23,670 nucleotides of DNA, taken from the NCBI GenBank assembly GCA_045602425.1, contig JAZSBO010000011.1, positions 1-23,670 on the forward strand, given 5' to 3'. The notes below the pieces were generated by a model that ran no database searches, had not been told where the DNA came from, and saw nothing but the letters and a program-made list of their open reading frames with translations. Both the position numbers and the translations under genes were made by a program. Source of the DNA: RGIG9608 sp045602425. Lineage in GTDB: Bacteria; Bacteroidota; Bacteroidia; Bacteroidales; Paludibacteraceae. How positions within the stretch are numbered: position 1 is the first letter of the stretch; each line of letters begins with the position of its first letter. This document shows, piece by piece, positions 1 through 7,918 of the stretch.

Positions 1-7
1 GACTTTT

Positions 8-39
8 TTTGTGAAAAATTTATAAATGTCTAACCTTTA
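8..39 (+). promoter_or_regulatory. Weak candidate Bacteroidota-type promoter for the first lipoprotein gene
   Basis: A TTTG at 8-11 is followed, after 20 bases, by AACCTTTA at 32-39. This is an imperfect match (two mismatches) to the TAnnTTTG -7 box of Bacteroidota sigma factor. If it is used, transcription would begin about 5 bases before the first ATG at 49, so the leader would be very short. The match is poor and the region lies at the window edge, so treat it as a suggestion only. Confidence 0.25.
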
Positions 40-48
40 AAAAATTCA

Positions 49-846
49 ATGACTATGAAAAAATTAGATTTAAGAACATTGGTAATGCTACTTTGTGTAG
101 CGAGTATGACTGTTTTCGCTTCGTGCGACAACAAAGGTAACAAACCCGACGACCCAGCACAGGGTGGACAAACCGAGCAAGGTGGCGGAGAAGAAACTCC
201 TGCCGACCCTTACAACGGACACGCTTATGTAGATTTGGGTTTGAGTGTAAAATGGGCAACCTGCAACGTGGGAGCAACTAAACCAGAAGAGTATGGTAAC
301 TACTATGCTTGGGGAGAAACAACTCCAAAAACTACATACTCTTGGAGTACTTACAAATTTATGGATTCGAATATCAATGATTGGAATGGTGTAAATAAAT
401 ACACGATTGCCGATGGTCAAACAGATGGCGTTTGGTACGATAGCGAAGGGAACTTTATTGGTGATAACAAAACCGTTCTCGACAAAGAAGACGATGCCGC
501 AGCTGTAAATATGGGTGGAGATTGGCGAATGCCTACATCTTCTGAAAACACTGAATTGCGAACCGAATGTACTTGGACATGGACAGACGACTATAATGGT
601 ACAGGTGTAGCAGGAAGTATTGTAACCAGCAAAACTAACGGCAACCATATCTTCTTGCCTGCTGCTGGATATTGTAGCGATAGTGGTTTGAAGGACGCGG
701 GGTCGTGCGGCTACTTTTGGTCGAGTTCGTTCAATGAAAACTGTACTTCGTTCTCCGCTTACTGCGTTCGCTTCAGTTCGGACAACGTAAATTGGAGTTT
801 TGGGTGGCGCTGTACTGGTCGTCCTGTACGTGGGGTAATAGAGTAA
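49..846 (+). CDS. FISUMP/DUF1566-like secreted lipoprotein, function unknown
   Basis: Seen: 265 residues with a Lys-rich start, a hydrophobic stretch and a lipobox VFASC (Cys at about residue 26), so a lipoprotein exported by signal peptidase II. A Gly/Gln/Glu/Pro-rich linker follows (about 28-53). The rest is one domain that starts HAYVDLGLSVKWA and contains a GDWRMPT motif (GWRLPT-like), then YFWSSS and a terminal RPVRGV. That order is typical of the FISUMP/DUF1566 group, which is related to lectin-like folds. Known: such proteins are abundant and paralogous in Bacteroidota; no common biochemical role is established. An in-frame ATG at 55 is an equally good start, giving 263 residues. The gene looks richer in G+C than the sulfatase operon that follows. 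It is a lone gene ending at a two-way terminator. A sugar-binding or adhesive role is speculation. Confidence 0.8.
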   Translation: MTMKKLDLRTLVMLLCVASMTVFASCDNKGNKPDDPAQGGQTEQGGGEETPADPYNGHAYVDLGLSVKWATCNVGATKPEEYGNYYAWGETTPKTTYSWSTYKFMDSNINDWNGVNKYTIADGQTDGVWYDSEGNFIGDNKTVLDKEDDAAAVNMGGDWRMPTSSENTELRTECTWTWTDDYNGTGVAGSIVTSKTNGNHIFLPAAGYCSDSGLKDAGSCGYFWSSSFNENCTSFSAYCVRFSSDNVNWSFGWRCTGRPVRGVIE

Positions 847-856
847 GAAAAAGACT

Positions 857-886
857 AAAAAAAGCGACCTTTTGGTCGCTTTTTTT
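857..886. terminator. Bidirectional intrinsic terminator between convergent genes
   Basis: GCGACC at 864-869 pairs with GGTCGC at 874-879 around a TTTT loop. The stem is extended by an A tract on the left (857-863) and a T tract on the right (880-886). Read on either strand the hairpin is followed by a run of T, so it can stop the lipoprotein transcript on the plus strand and the ddh transcript on the minus strand. The right-hand T tract overlaps the ddh stop codon. Confidence 0.9.
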
Positions 887-1781
887 AAACTAATCGCTTA
901 ATTAAATCGTTACGATTGCCATAGACAAAATCGATAGGAGGAATTTCTATCATCGTGTAGCAACCTGCTTGTTGTTTGAAAGTAGCTCTTGCACAAGCTA
1001 CAAGCACTTGCCCCGTGAGGGCAGGGTTGTTTATCTGCATATTGAATTCGAAAAGTTGGTTTTGGGTATTTCCCGAAACACCTTTGCGAGTGAGATTTAC
1101 GCCATGTCCCATATCCTTTAATGCTTCTACATCGGCTACTTGTATCACGTGCGTTTCGTCGTGAATGAAGTAGGGGTCTGACTTTATTTTTTGTTCGATA
1201 TTGGCAAAATCATAGCCTTGTTCTACTTCTACATAAACCATACGGCGGTGTATGCTTGTGCCCAAAGGAATAGTCATCGATAAGGCCGCTTTTACGCCTT
1301 CGATAGCTTTTACGGCTACGGTGTGTCCCATACTCATACCCGGCCCGAAATTGGTGTACGTAATGCCTTTAGGAGCAACAGCTTCCAATAGCGTACGAAC
1401 AACCGAATCGCTACCCGGATCCCAACCTGCTGAAACAATCGAAACCGCATTATGTTGTTTTGCAATGGGGTCGAGTTCGTTTGTTAAATCAAGTATCGAA
1501 GAATGAATGTCGTAACTATCCACCGTATTGATACCCAAAGCAAGTATTTGCTTTGCAAATTCAGGCACTTTGCGTGTCGGTGTACAAAGTATTGCTACAT
1601 CTACGCTTTCCAGTTCTTTTATGTCAGTAACAATATTGATTCCATCTAATTCTTTTTCGCAGTTTGCTTTTGATCGGCGTACAATGCCTGCAATGTCGAA
1701 GTCGGGAGCACTTTGTAATGCTTCTAAAACAGCTTTACCAACATTTCCATAGCCAATAATGGCTGCACGTTTTTTATTCAT
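885..1781 (-). CDS. ddh: meso-diaminopimelate D-dehydrogenase
   Basis: Catalyses the one-step, NADPH-dependent reductive amination of tetrahydrodipicolinate to meso-diaminopimelate (EC 1.4.1.16). This feeds lysine synthesis and the peptidoglycan cross-link. Seen: 298 residues. An N-terminal Rossmann fold has GYGNVG at residues 10-15. The family motifs SAGWDPG (117-123) and FGPGMSMGH (145-153) line the substrate/cofactor cleft in characterised Ddh enzymes, and the length fits. I chose the ATG at 1781. The in-frame TTG at 1808 is upstream of, or inside, the -7 box (1806-1813), so it should not be in the message. The gene follows the HAD gene on the same strand after 59 bases and also has its own promoter. 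Known: Ddh is the alternative to the succinylase and DapL routes, and different Bacteroidota use different ones. Confidence 0.95.
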   Translation of the reverse strand: MNKKRAAIIGYGNVGKAVLEALQSAPDFDIAGIVRRSKANCEKELDGINIVTDIKELESVDVAILCTPTRKVPEFAKQILALGINTVDSYDIHSSILDLTNELDPIAKQHNAVSIVSAGWDPGSDSVVRTLLEAVAPKGITYTNFGPGMSMGHTVAVKAIEGVKAALSMTIPLGTSIHRRMVYVEVEQGYDFANIEQKIKSDPYFIHDETHVIQVADVEALKDMGHGVNLTRKGVSGNTQNQLFEFNMQINNPALTGQVLVACARATFKQQAGCYTMIEIPPIDFVYGNRNDLIKRLV

Positions 1782-1805
1782 AATGTGTTTGTTTTTTCGT
1801 CTTTG

Positions 1806-1813
1806 CAAAGATA
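1806..1813 (-). promoter_or_regulatory. -7 promoter box of ddh
   Basis: The minus strand reads TATCTTTG, an exact match to TAnnTTTG, and is followed by a leader of about 20 bases to the ddh ATG at 1781. No clear TTTG lies 19-21 bases upstream, so the -33 part is weak. It lies in the short gap after the HAD gene, so ddh may be transcribed both with that gene and on its own. Confidence 0.6.
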
Positions 1814-1840
1814 AAAAACGATAAGTTGAAAATAAAAGCT

Positions 1841-2533
1841 TTATAAAAGTTTTTTTACTTGGCTTAGATGGTTTACTTCATAGGTTGGTGTAAATGGTAC
1901 GGAGCGTTGTGTTCGATTGAAAAAAAGTTGATCGATACCGAAATTTTTTGCTCCTACAATGTCGGCTTCCCAATCGTCGCCAAGCATAATCGTTTGTTCT
2001 TTTTTGGTATTTGCTTTTTGCAATGCGAATTCGAATATTTTTTTGTGCGGTTTGTTGTATCCAACAAAATCAGACAAAATAATGCCATCGAAAAAATCGG
2101 TAATGTTGGCACTTGTCATTTTCTTTGCTTGAACTTCTTCAAATCCATTGGAAACGATAAGAAGTTGGTAGCCTTTTGCTTTCAGATAAGAGAGCAGGTC
2201 GCGAGCTCCATCAATTAAAATTGATTGAACGGAGAGTGTGTTAAGGTAACTTTCGCCAAATGCTTTTGCGAGGGTTTCGTTTTTAACGCCAACGTTTTGT
2301 AATGGAAATAAAAAGCGGTCGCGATTGAGTTCTTGTTTTGTGATTTTTGCCTCGCGATATAAGCTCCAAAGCATATCGTTATGCTGATGATATATGTGAT
2401 AAAAGGTATTGAAATCTGGGAAAAATTTGTTGTAAGCAAACGTGTCGAAACAATGAGAAAGGCTGTTTATGGAGTTTGTTTCAAAATCCCAAATAGTGTT
2501 GTCTAAATCAATAAAAATAGTGCTGTATTTCAT
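1841..2533 (-). CDS. HAD-superfamily hydrolase, YjjG-type (probable noncanonical pyrimidine nucleotidase)
   Basis: Seen: 230 residues with all four HAD motifs. Motif I is FIDLDNT, with nucleophile Asp9 and acid/base Asp11. Motif II is IVSNG, with Ser128. The motif III lysine is Lys161 in NKPHKKIF. Motif IV is MLGDDWEADI, with Asp186, Asp187 and Asp191. The helical cap between motifs I and II and the DNTIWDF start are typical of the YjjG/YfnB branch. Known: E. coli YjjG dephosphorylates dUMP, UMP, dTMP and some noncanonical pyrimidine nucleotides. The substrate here is inferred and other small phosphates are possible. The chosen start is the ATG at 2533; a TTG nine bases further upstream lies inside the -7 box. 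The gene precedes ddh on the same strand. Confidence 0.87.
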   Translation of the reverse strand: MKYSTIFIDLDNTIWDFETNSINSLSHCFDTFAYNKFFPDFNTFYHIYHQHNDMLWSLYREAKITKQELNRDRFLFPLQNVGVKNETLAKAFGESYLNTLSVQSILIDGARDLLSYLKAKGYQLLIVSNGFEEVQAKKMTSANITDFFDGIILSDFVGYNKPHKKIFEFALQKANTKKEQTIMLGDDWEADIVGAKNFGIDQLFFNRTQRSVPFTPTYEVNHLSQVKKLL

Positions 2534-2539
2534 CGAATG

Positions 2540-2547
2540 CAAAGGTA
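2540..2547 (-). promoter_or_regulatory. -7 promoter box of the HAD gene, almost touching the start codon
   Basis: The minus strand reads TACCTTTG, an exact TAnnTTTG. Only six bases separate it from the ATG at 2533, so the predicted transcription start falls at or within a few bases of the A of ATG. The message would be leaderless or nearly so. There is no TTTG at the expected -33 position; that position overlaps the -33 box of the divergent sulfatase promoter. Confidence 0.6.
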
Positions 2548-2564
2548 TAAATATTGTAAAAACA

Positions 2565-2596
2565 TTTGTTGTGTTTTATATAAAATGGTATTTTTG
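2565..2596 (+). promoter_or_regulatory. Bacteroidota-type promoter of the sulfatase-GH110-ygjP-dgt operon
   Basis: TTTG at 2565-2568, a 20-base spacer, then TATTTTTG at 2589-2596. This matches the -33/-7 consensus and spacing described for Bacteroides. A leader of about 20 bases would lead to the sulfatase ATG at 2623. I see no other promoter of this quality in the short gaps between the four genes, so it probably drives all of them. Confidence 0.75.
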
Positions 2597-2622
2597 AAAC
2601 TTGAATAAAAATGTGAAATCTT

Positions 2623-4047
2623 ATGAAGATTATCAAGAAAATACTACTTTTTTTTGCAGTATTCTTTTTGGTCGCTTGCCAAAATAGAAAACAACAAAAA
2701 CCTAATGTGATTTATATTTTAGCTGATGATTTGGGCTATGGTGATTTGGGTTGCTATGGGCAAAAAATAATCAAAACACCAAATATTGATCGTTTAGCGA
2801 GTGAAGGAATGCGTTTTACGCAACACTATGCAGGTTGTACGGTGAGTGCACCCTCGCGTTGCAGTTTGCTTACAGGATTGCATACGGGGCATAGCCATAT
2901 TAGAGGAAATAAAGAAATTTTGCCAGAGGGACAGGAACCTTTGCCCGAAGGCACATATACGTTGCCTTTGATGATGAAAGAAGCTGGTTATACAACTGCA
3001 TGTTTTGGTAAATGGGGACTTGGTTATCCGTCTTCTTCAGGTGAACCTAACAAACAAGGTTTCGATGAGTTTTGGGGATACAATTGTCAGCGACTATCGC
3101 ACCGATATTATCCTTATTACATTTGGCATAATGATGAAAAAATCATTCTTGAAGGGAATGAAGATGGAGTAGCAGAACCGAAAGTTTATGCACAAGATTT
3201 GATTCAAGAACAGACGTTGCAATTTATACGAGAACATAAAAATGAACCTTTTTTTATGTATGTATCAGCTTTGTTGCCACATGCGGAATTAATTTCTCCC
3301 AAAGATTCTATTTATGCAATGTATGAAAGTTTGCTTCCTGAAAGTTTTGTTTATCATGGTATTGATAGTGGAAGTAATTATCGGATGGGAAATTACGGAA
3401 CATCGTTGAAGCCACATGCCGATTTTGCTTCGATGGTAACTCGTTTAGATGCTTATGTTGGACAAATCATGGACGAACTCCGAAAAAATGGGCTTGATAA
3501 AAATACGATTGTAATTTTTGCTAGCGATAATGGACCGCATCAAGAGGGAGGTGCAGACCCTGATTTTTTTAATAGCTATGGACCTTTTAAGGGTTATAAA
3601 CGAGATGTTTACGAGGGAGGTATTCGTGTTCCGATGATTGCTTGGATGCCCAAACGAATAGCAGCAGGTAAAACTTCAGATGTTGTTTCGGCTTTTTGGG
3701 ATATAATGCCAACAATTGCAGATTTAACAGGGTGTGAAATGCCAAAAACAGATGGTGTATCGTTGTTGCCAACTTTATTTGGATGTGGCAAGCAACAGCA
3801 ACACGACTTTTTGTATTGGGAGTTTCACGAATTAGGTGGTCGCCAAGCGTTGCGTTGTGGCGATTGGAAAATTATTCGTCAACCTATTAATGATAGTATA
3901 CAAACAAAAATTGAGTTGTATAATTTAAAAGACGATTTGCATGAAGACATAAATCTTTTGGAACAATATCCTGATAAAGCAAGAGAATTGGAAGCAATGT
4001 TAGATGCTGCTCGTACGGAATCGTCTTTATTTAATTTTGGTAAATAA
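2623..4047 (+). CDS. Ser-type sulfatase (S1 family), predicted lipoprotein
   Basis: Hydrolyses a sulfate ester, presumably on a glycan. Seen: 474 residues with signal peptide and lipobox LVAC (Cys19), so probably anchored to a membrane. The alkaline-phosphatase-like sulfatase fold shows ILADDLGYGD with metal ligands Asp35 and Asp36. The maturation motif is SAPSR followed by CSLLTG (residues 75-84). FGKWGLG has Lys130, SALLPH has His220, FASDNGPH has Asp302 and Asn303, and YEGGIRVP lies near the usual Lys323. The residue to be converted to formylglycine is Ser75, not Cys. Known: Ser-type sulfatases are matured by the radical-SAM enzyme anSME, which is not in this window. The GH110 gene starts 10 bases downstream, pointing to a sulfated galactose-containing substrate. 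The exact sulfate position cannot be read from the sequence. Confidence 0.93.
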   Translation: MKIIKKILLFFAVFFLVACQNRKQQKPNVIYILADDLGYGDLGCYGQKIIKTPNIDRLASEGMRFTQHYAGCTVSAPSRCSLLTGLHTGHSHIRGNKEILPEGQEPLPEGTYTLPLMMKEAGYTTACFGKWGLGYPSSSGEPNKQGFDEFWGYNCQRLSHRYYPYYIWHNDEKIILEGNEDGVAEPKVYAQDLIQEQTLQFIREHKNEPFFMYVSALLPHAELISPKDSIYAMYESLLPESFVYHGIDSGSNYRMGNYGTSLKPHADFASMVTRLDAYVGQIMDELRKNGLDKNTIVIFASDNGPHQEGGADPDFFNSYGPFKGYKRDVYEGGIRVPMIAWMPKRIAAGKTSDVVSAFWDIMPTIADLTGCEMPKTDGVSLLPTLFGCGKQQQHDFLYWEFHELGGRQALRCGDWKIIRQPINDSIQTKIELYNLKDDLHEDINLLEQYPDKARELEAMLDAARTESSLFNFGK

Positions 4048-4057
4048 AAATGTCTTT

Positions 4058-5845
4058 ATGAAAAAATATCTGCTATTGCTGTGTATGGCAATATTTGTTG
4101 CATGCTCCAACGAAAAAGTTTTTAATGTAAGAGAGTATGGTATAGAGCCGAATGGTGAAAATTTTTCTCCTCTTTTTGAAAATTTGTTGCAAGATGTAGC
4201 TGAATATAAGGGAGACAAACCGATTGTAGTGCGGTTTGATTCTGGAACGTATCATTTTTATGATTTGGGAGCGTTTTCACGAGAATATTATATATCGAAT
4301 CACGATCAAATAAATCCTAAAAAAGTAGGAATTGCTTTAGAGCATCTGAAAAATCTAACATTTGACGGTCAAGGAGCTAATTTTGTTTTTCATGGAAGAA
4401 TGTTACCTCTTTCGCTGATTAATTCAGAAAATTGCACACTAAAAAATTTTAGTGTTGATTTTGAACGTCCACACATTGTTCAGGTTGAAGTGCTTGAAAA
4501 TAAGGGAGATAGTGGTATTGTTTTTAGAGTTGCTCCGTTTTATAATTATCGAATAACGGAAGATGGGTGTTTCGAAACGTTTGAGGGGGACGAACGAAGT
4601 CAACCTTTTACGGGTATTGCTTTTGATCCTCAAAATCGGCATATTTTGTACCGAACCAGCGATTTGCATTGCAATTTGTCGGAAGTGAGACCTACTGCAA
4701 AATCTCGTATTTTGTATGCACCAAGATGGAAAGATGAAAGTCTGAAAAATGGCACTCTTGTGGCATTAAGAACTTATAGTCGTCCTGCACCAGCTATATT
4801 TCTTTCCGAAAATAAAAATATAGCATTGAGGAATATAAAAATTCATTATGCAGAAGGTATGGGAGTCTTGGCACAATTGTGCGAAAATATTACGTTAGAT
4901 AGTGTTAGTGTTTGTTTGAAAGATTCTTTGCGTTGCTTTACGACCCAAGCCGATGCGACACATTTTTCGAGCTGTAAAGGAAAAATCATATCAAAAAATG
5001 GTTTGTATGAGAATATGATGGACGATGCTATAAATGTACATGGCACTTATTTAAAATTGATTTCTGTATTGAACGATTCTACAGTAGAAGCTGCATATAT
5101 GCACAACCAAACTTGGGGATTCCGTTGGGGCAATGTTGGCGATAGTGTTCAGTTTGTAAAATCTTCAACTATGGATATTTTGCCTAATATTTATAAGATA
5201 AAGAAGATTACACCTAAAACAAAATATCCTAAGACTTTTGAAATTAGCTTTGATAGACCTTTGGCTACGGAATTGAAAAGTTCAGAATCATTTGGAATAG
5301 AAAACTTAACATGGACACCTTCGGTGGAATTTTCGAACAATGTTGTGCGTAACAATCGAGCAAGAGGTGCATTGTTTAGTACACCATGTGAGGTTAAAGT
5401 TGAAAATAATACGTTTGAGCATGTTTCAGGAACGGCAATATTGCTTTGTGGTGATTGCAATGGTTGGTACGAAACAGGTGCTTGTAAAAATGTATTGATT
5501 GCTCAAAATAGATTTGAAAATGTTCTGACAAGTATGTTTCAATTTACCAATGCAATAATTTCGATTTATCCTGAAATACCTTGCTTAGAAAAGCAAAACG
5601 CATATTTTCATAGTAATATAAAGATAACGGATAATCTATTTCGGACATTTGATAGGCCGATTGTTTATGCAAAATCTGTTGATGGATTATGCTTTAAGAA
5701 TAATATAATTGAACAAACTTATGACTATGAGCCATTTCATTTTAATAATAAAAAGTTTTGGCTACAACGAGTAACAAATTTTCAAATGGAAAATAACACT
5801 TTTGAGCAAGGGTTTGATTATGCTCTTGATGTTAAAGCAGAATGA
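4058..5845 (+). CDS. GH110-like alpha-1,3-galactosidase, predicted lipoprotein
   Basis: Expected to remove terminal alpha-1,3-linked galactose from glycans such as blood-group B or linear alpha-Gal structures. Seen: 595 residues, lipobox FVAC (Cys16), and a mature N-terminus VFNVREYGIEPNG typical of right-handed parallel beta-helix enzymes. Family-like segments are ADATHFSSCKGKI (298-310), MMDDAINVHGTY (320-331) and NNRARGALFSTP (432-443). Repeated short N-x-F/I turns in the last 150 residues fit further helix coils, and the length matches characterised Bacteroides GH110 enzymes (about 600). The start is the ATG at 4058, because it alone begins with a signal peptide; an upstream in-frame ATG at 4004 lies inside the sulfatase gene. 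Specificity (branched or linear) is not decidable here. The next gene overlaps by four bases. Confidence 0.85.
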   Translation: MKKYLLLLCMAIFVACSNEKVFNVREYGIEPNGENFSPLFENLLQDVAEYKGDKPIVVRFDSGTYHFYDLGAFSREYYISNHDQINPKKVGIALEHLKNLTFDGQGANFVFHGRMLPLSLINSENCTLKNFSVDFERPHIVQVEVLENKGDSGIVFRVAPFYNYRITEDGCFETFEGDERSQPFTGIAFDPQNRHILYRTSDLHCNLSEVRPTAKSRILYAPRWKDESLKNGTLVALRTYSRPAPAIFLSENKNIALRNIKIHYAEGMGVLAQLCENITLDSVSVCLKDSLRCFTTQADATHFSSCKGKIISKNGLYENMMDDAINVHGTYLKLISVLNDSTVEAAYMHNQTWGFRWGNVGDSVQFVKSSTMDILPNIYKIKKITPKTKYPKTFEISFDRPLATELKSSESFGIENLTWTPSVEFSNNVVRNNRARGALFSTPCEVKVENNTFEHVSGTAILLCGDCNGWYETGACKNVLIAQNRFENVLTSMFQFTNAIISIYPEIPCLEKQNAYFHSNIKITDNLFRTFDRPIVYAKSVDGLCFKNNIIEQTYDYEPFHFNNKKFWLQRVTNFQMENNTFEQGFDYALDVKAE

Positions 5846-6573
5846 AATCGATAATAAAATATCCACAAATTGGCGATATTGAAATTTGTACGCGAAAAAA
5901 TACATTACGAACAACTTTTAGTGTTTCTATACAAAAGGTTAGAATAACTACTTCGCCATTTCTTGTAAATACATTGTTCCCATTGTCAGAAAAAAGAGTC
6001 AATTGGATATTAAATGCACAGCAGAAATTAAAAGAAAGATATGCAACTTTGACATTATTGCCTACTTCCGAAATTAAAACGTGCTTTTTTACGATTCGAT
6101 TTGTGTTAGATACTTGTTTACAACAAAAACATGCTTTCGCTTTACGGAGAGAATCTGATGAATTACGAATTTATTATTGTTCGGAGATTGATTTTGAACA
6201 ACCTAAAATACAGCAAACATTGAAGCGTATTTTGCAACAAATACTGAAAGATGAAGCAAAATCTTTTCTACCGAATCGATTGAAAGAAAATGCGGAGAAA
6301 TATAATTTTACGTTTGAAAGCGTACATATAAATAGTGCAACGACTCGTTGGGGAAGTTGTTCTTCGAAGAAACGTATAAACTTGAGTTGTTATCTGATGT
6401 TGTTACCGTTGGATTTGATTGATTTTGTATTGGTTCACGAACTTTGTCATACCGAGCAAATGAATCATAGTACAGATTTTAAGCGAAAAATGAAATCAAT
6501 ATTTCCAAATAATGAATTGTTGAATGAACGATTGAAAGAAGAGGCAAAAAAAGCCCTTATTTTGAAAATATAA
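5842..6573 (+). CDS. YgjP-like (M48/DUF45) zinc metallopeptidase-family protein
   Basis: Seen: 243 residues, no signal peptide, so cytoplasmic. The C-terminal half carries the DUF45/YgjP signature: TRWGSCSSKKRINLS (168-182), then a zinc site VHELCH (His199, Glu200, His203) with a third ligand at His209 in MNHSTDF. The N-terminal half is the usual divergent beta-rich part of the family. Known: these proteins are often called metal-dependent hydrolases or SprT/WLM-like peptidases, and their substrates are largely unknown. The start ATG overlaps the GH110 stop (ATGA), which indicates translational coupling, and dgt follows after 13 bases. It has no obvious link with glycan use and is probably a housekeeping passenger of the operon. 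Confidence 0.88.
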   Translation: MKSIIKYPQIGDIEICTRKNTLRTTFSVSIQKVRITTSPFLVNTLFPLSEKRVNWILNAQQKLKERYATLTLLPTSEIKTCFFTIRFVLDTCLQQKHAFALRRESDELRIYYCSEIDFEQPKIQQTLKRILQQILKDEAKSFLPNRLKENAEKYNFTFESVHINSATTRWGSCSSKKRINLSCYLMLLPLDLIDFVLVHELCHTEQMNHSTDFKRKMKSIFPNNELLNERLKEEAKKALILKI

Positions 6574-6586
6574 AAAAGATAGAAAA

Positions 6587-7909
6587 ATGATGAATTGGAA
6601 TGAGTTGTTAACTACGTGTCGTTTAGGAATGGAATATAATGAAAAACACGATGGACGCTCTGAATTTCAGCGAGATTATGACCGATTGATATTTTCAGCA
6701 CCATTTAGGCGTTTGCAAAATAAAACTCAAGTGTTTCCATTGCCAGGGAGTGTATTTGTTCATAATCGTTTGACACATAGTCTTGAAGTTTCGTGTGTTG
6801 GACGTTCGATAGGCGATTCGGTATATTATTTTTTACAGAAAAAATATAATGACTCGGTTCCTCTTTTATCGGAAATTGGTGCTGTTGTTGCGGCTGCGTG
6901 TTTAGCTCACGATATGGGGAATCCACCTTTCGGACATTCTGGCGAAAATGCTATTGCGACTTATTTCTCGGAAGGAGAAGGACGCAAATTCTTAACTGAA
7001 TTGTCTGTTGCAGAACAGAGGGATATTGTACAGTTTGAAGGAAATGCAAATGCATTCCGATTGTTATCGCATCAGTTTAATGGTCGTCGTAATGGTGGTT
7101 TTGTTCTTACTTATACAACCTTGGCATCAATGGTGAAGTATCCTTACGAAGCACAATATGCCGATAAGAAGAAAACTAAATTTGGATTTTTTCAAACGGA
7201 AAAAAGTACTTATTTGAAAATAGCTGATACTTTGGGTATTATTCGTCAGCCCAAAAATGAAAATCGCTATGTACGTCATCCTTTAGTTTATTTGGTTGAA
7301 GCTGCCGATGATATTTGTTATCAAATAATGGATATCGAAGATGCGTTTAAGTTAAAAATATTGTCGTATGAAGAGACGATGGGTTTATTGTTAGGATTTT
7401 TGTCTGATGATAGAAAAAAACGTGCTGTTGATACATTTCGTTTAGTTGAAGATGTAAATGAGCAAATTGCTTATTTGCGTTCGTCGGTAATGGGAACTTT
7501 GATTGATGCGTGTGCCAAAGTTTTTGTAGAAAATGAGGAAAAAATTTTGTCGGGATTGTTTGAAAAATCATTGATGAATAATTTGCCAGAAACATTGAAA
7601 AACGCTTATGATAATGCTTCAAAATTGTCGGTTGATAAAATCTATCGCTCACAGATTGTTTTAGATGTTGAGTTGGCGGGATATCGTATAATATCCGAAC
7701 TTATAGATGTGTTTATGAGTGCGGTATTTAATCCAGAAAAGGCTTATTCTAAACAAATTTTGAATAGAATTCCTTCGCAATACGATATTAAATCCAATAC
7801 TATATATGGAAAAATTCAAGCTGTATTGGATTATATTTCAGGAATGACCGATGTTTATGCACTCGATTTGTATCGAAAGATTAATGGAATGAGTTTACCA
7901 TCATTATAA
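6587..7909 (+). CDS. dgt: Deoxyguanosinetriphosphate triphosphohydrolase (dGTPase)
   Basis: Hydrolyses dGTP (and in related enzymes other dNTPs) to the nucleoside and tripolyphosphate, shaping the dNTP pool. Seen: 440 residues of the HD superfamily. RRLQNKTQVF (41-50) precedes RLTHSLEV with His64, then AHDMGNPPFGH with the His108-Asp109 pair and His117, QFEGNANAFRLL (149-160), and VEAADDICY with Asp241/Asp242 supplying the last metal ligand. The C-terminal DVYALDLYRKINGM is typical of the Bacteroidota dGTPase group. Two adjacent ATGs (6587 and 6590) are both possible. It is the last gene of the four-gene run and ends nine bases from a convergent gene, with no hairpin visible between. Confidence 0.94.
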   Translation: MMNWNELLTTCRLGMEYNEKHDGRSEFQRDYDRLIFSAPFRRLQNKTQVFPLPGSVFVHNRLTHSLEVSCVGRSIGDSVYYFLQKKYNDSVPLLSEIGAVVAAACLAHDMGNPPFGHSGENAIATYFSEGEGRKFLTELSVAEQRDIVQFEGNANAFRLLSHQFNGRRNGGFVLTYTTLASMVKYPYEAQYADKKKTKFGFFQTEKSTYLKIADTLGIIRQPKNENRYVRHPLVYLVEAADDICYQIMDIEDAFKLKILSYEETMGLLLGFLSDDRKKRAVDTFRLVEDVNEQIAYLRSSVMGTLIDACAKVFVENEEKILSGLFEKSLMNNLPETLKNAYDNASKLSVDKIYRSQIVLDVELAGYRIISELIDVFMSAVFNPEKAYSKQILNRIPSQYDIKSNTIYGKIQAVLDYISGMTDVYALDLYRKINGMSLPSL

Positions 7910-7918
7910 TCTTTTATC

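Noticed and set aside
88..648. Long antisense open frame (186 codons) opposite the first lipoprotein gene
   Set aside because: The sense frame has a signal peptide and family motifs; the antisense product is a Cys/Phe/Val-rich shadow with no motif or promoter.
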